From Betaproteobacteria bacterium (GTDB lineage: Bacteria; Pseudomonadota; Gammaproteobacteria; Burkholderiales; Burkholderiaceae_D), in the NCBI GenBank assembly GCA_015655165.1, contig JAATFN010000357.1:1-6839 (forward strand): a stretch of 6,839 nucleotides of DNA, in the 5' to 3' direction. Shown here one piece after another: positions 5,836 to 6,839 of this stretch (positions are counted from its first letter, which is position 1; each line of letters opens with the position of its first letter). The position numbers and the translations under genes are program-made. Below the pieces are notes generated by a model. That model was not told the DNA's origin. It saw only the letters and a list, made by a program, of their open reading frames with translations, and searched no databases.

Positions 5836-6527
5836 GGATGATTTTTGGCTTCTTGTTGTAACAGGTCACGTAATAAAGGCAGTGTTACCGGGCGTTTTGT
5901 TTCCAGCGAATAGCAATCTAATGCGTCTAGTAGATGCGACAGTGACGGCATATCACGACGGTAATGTGTTAGCAGGTAAGGAAGGATGCCTGATGCCAAA
6001 GTCATACCACGTGTTTCGGCGATTTGCGTTAATGCTGCAACTTTTTCTTCGTCTGTGAGTTCAACGATCTGATAAATCAATCCCCAGCCAAGTCTGGTAC
6101 GCAAATCTTCACGTAACGCAAGTTGTGCAGGAGGCAGTGCACCAGTGCTGATGAGATAGCCACCTTGTTCACGAATCAGGTTGAACAGATTAAACGCTGC
6201 AATCTGTGCGGACGCGGAAAGTCTATCACAATCGTCTAGCAGGTAGTATGCAATTTGTGGCGTATATTCAAATGCGTCCAGATCGGAATCGGCATTGATA
6301 AAACGGACGTAGTCTGCCGATGTGGCATGTATTACTGCCTGCAGCAAATGCGATTTCCCTGCGGCACTGCTGCCCCACAGATACACAAAGTGGTCAGAAA
6401 TCGTATCGTTGGCATTGCCCGAAGCAATGTCGCTTAGCCGATGCAGCAATTCGGCATTTTGCCCAACGACAAAATGTTCAAAGGTTTGCGCTTGTTCTGC
6501 GCGTAAATTCAACACAAGCTGTTTCAT
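5832..6527 (-). CDS. hda: Hda, DnaA-related regulatory inactivator of replication initiation
   Basis: Hda binds the DNA-loaded beta clamp and promotes ATP hydrolysis on DnaA, preventing re-initiation (RIDA). The 231 residues match E. coli Hda (about 233). QLVLNL at 3-8 fits the beta-clamp-binding motif at the N-terminus. The AAA+ core has a Walker A motif GSSAAGKS (52-59), a Walker B motif YYLLDDCDRL with Asp98-Asp99, a sensor I region near ISTGALPPA (126-134) and a box VII arginine segment DLRTRLGWGL (141-150), where Arg145 is the likely arginine finger. The C-terminus ends after the AAA+ lid; there is no DnaA-type DNA-binding domain, which separates Hda from DnaA itself. The ATG overlaps the stop of the upstream membrane protein gene as ATGA, and its own stop overlaps the HAD gene the same way. 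Confidence 0.95.
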   Translation of the reverse strand: MKQLVLNLRAEQAQTFEHFVVGQNAELLHRLSDIASGNANDTISDHFVYLWGSSAAGKSHLLQAVIHATSADYVRFINADSDLDAFEYTPQIAYYLLDDCDRLSASAQIAAFNLFNLIREQGGYLISTGALPPAQLALREDLRTRLGWGLIYQIVELTDEEKVAALTQIAETRGMTLASGILPYLLTHYRRDMPSLSHLLDALDCYSLETKRPVTLPLLRDLLQQEAKNHP

Positions 6528-6839
6528 GACTTTCTATTATAGAAGCTGCTGGTCAGATAGCTTTTGAAAACGTGTTTTACAATGACCGAGGTGATGGCCG
6601 AAGCAGGCAAGGCCAATAAAATACCGAAAAATCCAAAAAGCTGGCCGAACGCAAGTAAGGCAAAGATGACGACTAATGGGTGAAGGCCGATACGTTCACC
6701 AACAAGATAAGGCGTGAGTAAAAAGCTTTCGATAACCTGACCAATGCCATAAATGATGCCAACAGCAATCAAACCGTATAAACCGTCGAATTGTAATACA
6801 GCTTCCATCAAAGCAAGTACTAATCCCAAACCGAAGCCG
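6524..6839 (-). CDS. PerM / AI-2E transporter family membrane protein, C-terminal part
   Basis: The reading frame stays open to the right edge of the window, so only the last 104 residues are visible and the start lies outside. The segment is strongly hydrophobic: a helix over LVLALMEAVLQF, then YGLIAVGIIYGIGQVIESFLL, and a long final pair covering VVIFALLAFGQLFGFFGILLALP. LTPYLVGERIGLHPLVVIFALL contains the GxxxGLHPLxV pattern near the C-terminus of PerM/AI-2E-family permeases. The family includes E. coli PerM and TqsA; members export AI-2 or other small solutes, or act in sodium/proton exchange, and the substrate here is unknown. It ends in a short basic tail and overlaps hda by four bases. 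In Burkholderiales, as I recall, a gene of this family precedes hda, with purM often divergent beyond it. Confidence 0.9.
   Translation of the reverse strand, partial: GFGLGLVLALMEAVLQFDGLYGLIAVGIIYGIGQVIESFLLTPYLVGERIGLHPLVVIFALLAFGQLFGFFGILLALPASAITSVIVKHVFKSYLTSSFYNRKS

Overview
The window is almost entirely coding and looks like chromosome from a betaproteobacterium of moderate to low GC. Burkholderiales, perhaps an Oxalobacteraceae-like lineage, is a guess from recall. The main clue is the minus-strand order perM, hda, HAD phosphatase, pcnB, folK, an arrangement I associate with that group. I ran no database search, so the taxonomy is an inference.

The left half (bases 1-3292, plus strand) is the end of a chemotaxis-type gene cluster. 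It starts with the last 40 codons of an unidentified protein, possibly a chemoreceptor tail. Then come cheW (coupling protein), cheR (receptor methyltransferase), cheD (receptor glutamine deamidase) and a two-domain REC-EAL response regulator that closely resembles Pseudomonas RocR and should hydrolyse cyclic di-GMP. Spacing is tight: 20 bases from cheW to cheR, a 1-base cheR/cheD overlap, and 46 bases from cheD to the regulator. One transcript is likely. cheA, cheB, cheY and cheZ are not in the window. The place where cheB would often sit, after cheD, holds the c-di-GMP phosphodiesterase.

The right half (bases 3303-6839, minus strand) is a housekeeping operon read from right to left: the 3' end of a PerM/AI-2E-family membrane protein, hda (control of replication initiation), a HAD-IB phosphatase of unknown substrate, pcnB (poly(A) polymerase I) and folK (folate biosynthesis). 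All four junctions overlap by 1 or 4 bases (ATGA, ATGA, TAATG, ATGA), so translational coupling along the chain is likely.

The two halves converge tail to tail with only 10 bases between stop codons, and I see no intrinsic terminator there. No RNA genes, mobile elements, CRISPR arrays or long repeats were found. The most interesting hypothesis is that the left half belongs to a chemoreceptor pathway whose output lowers cyclic di-GMP. That would be the logical mirror of Wsp, where a chemosensory array drives a diguanylate cyclase.
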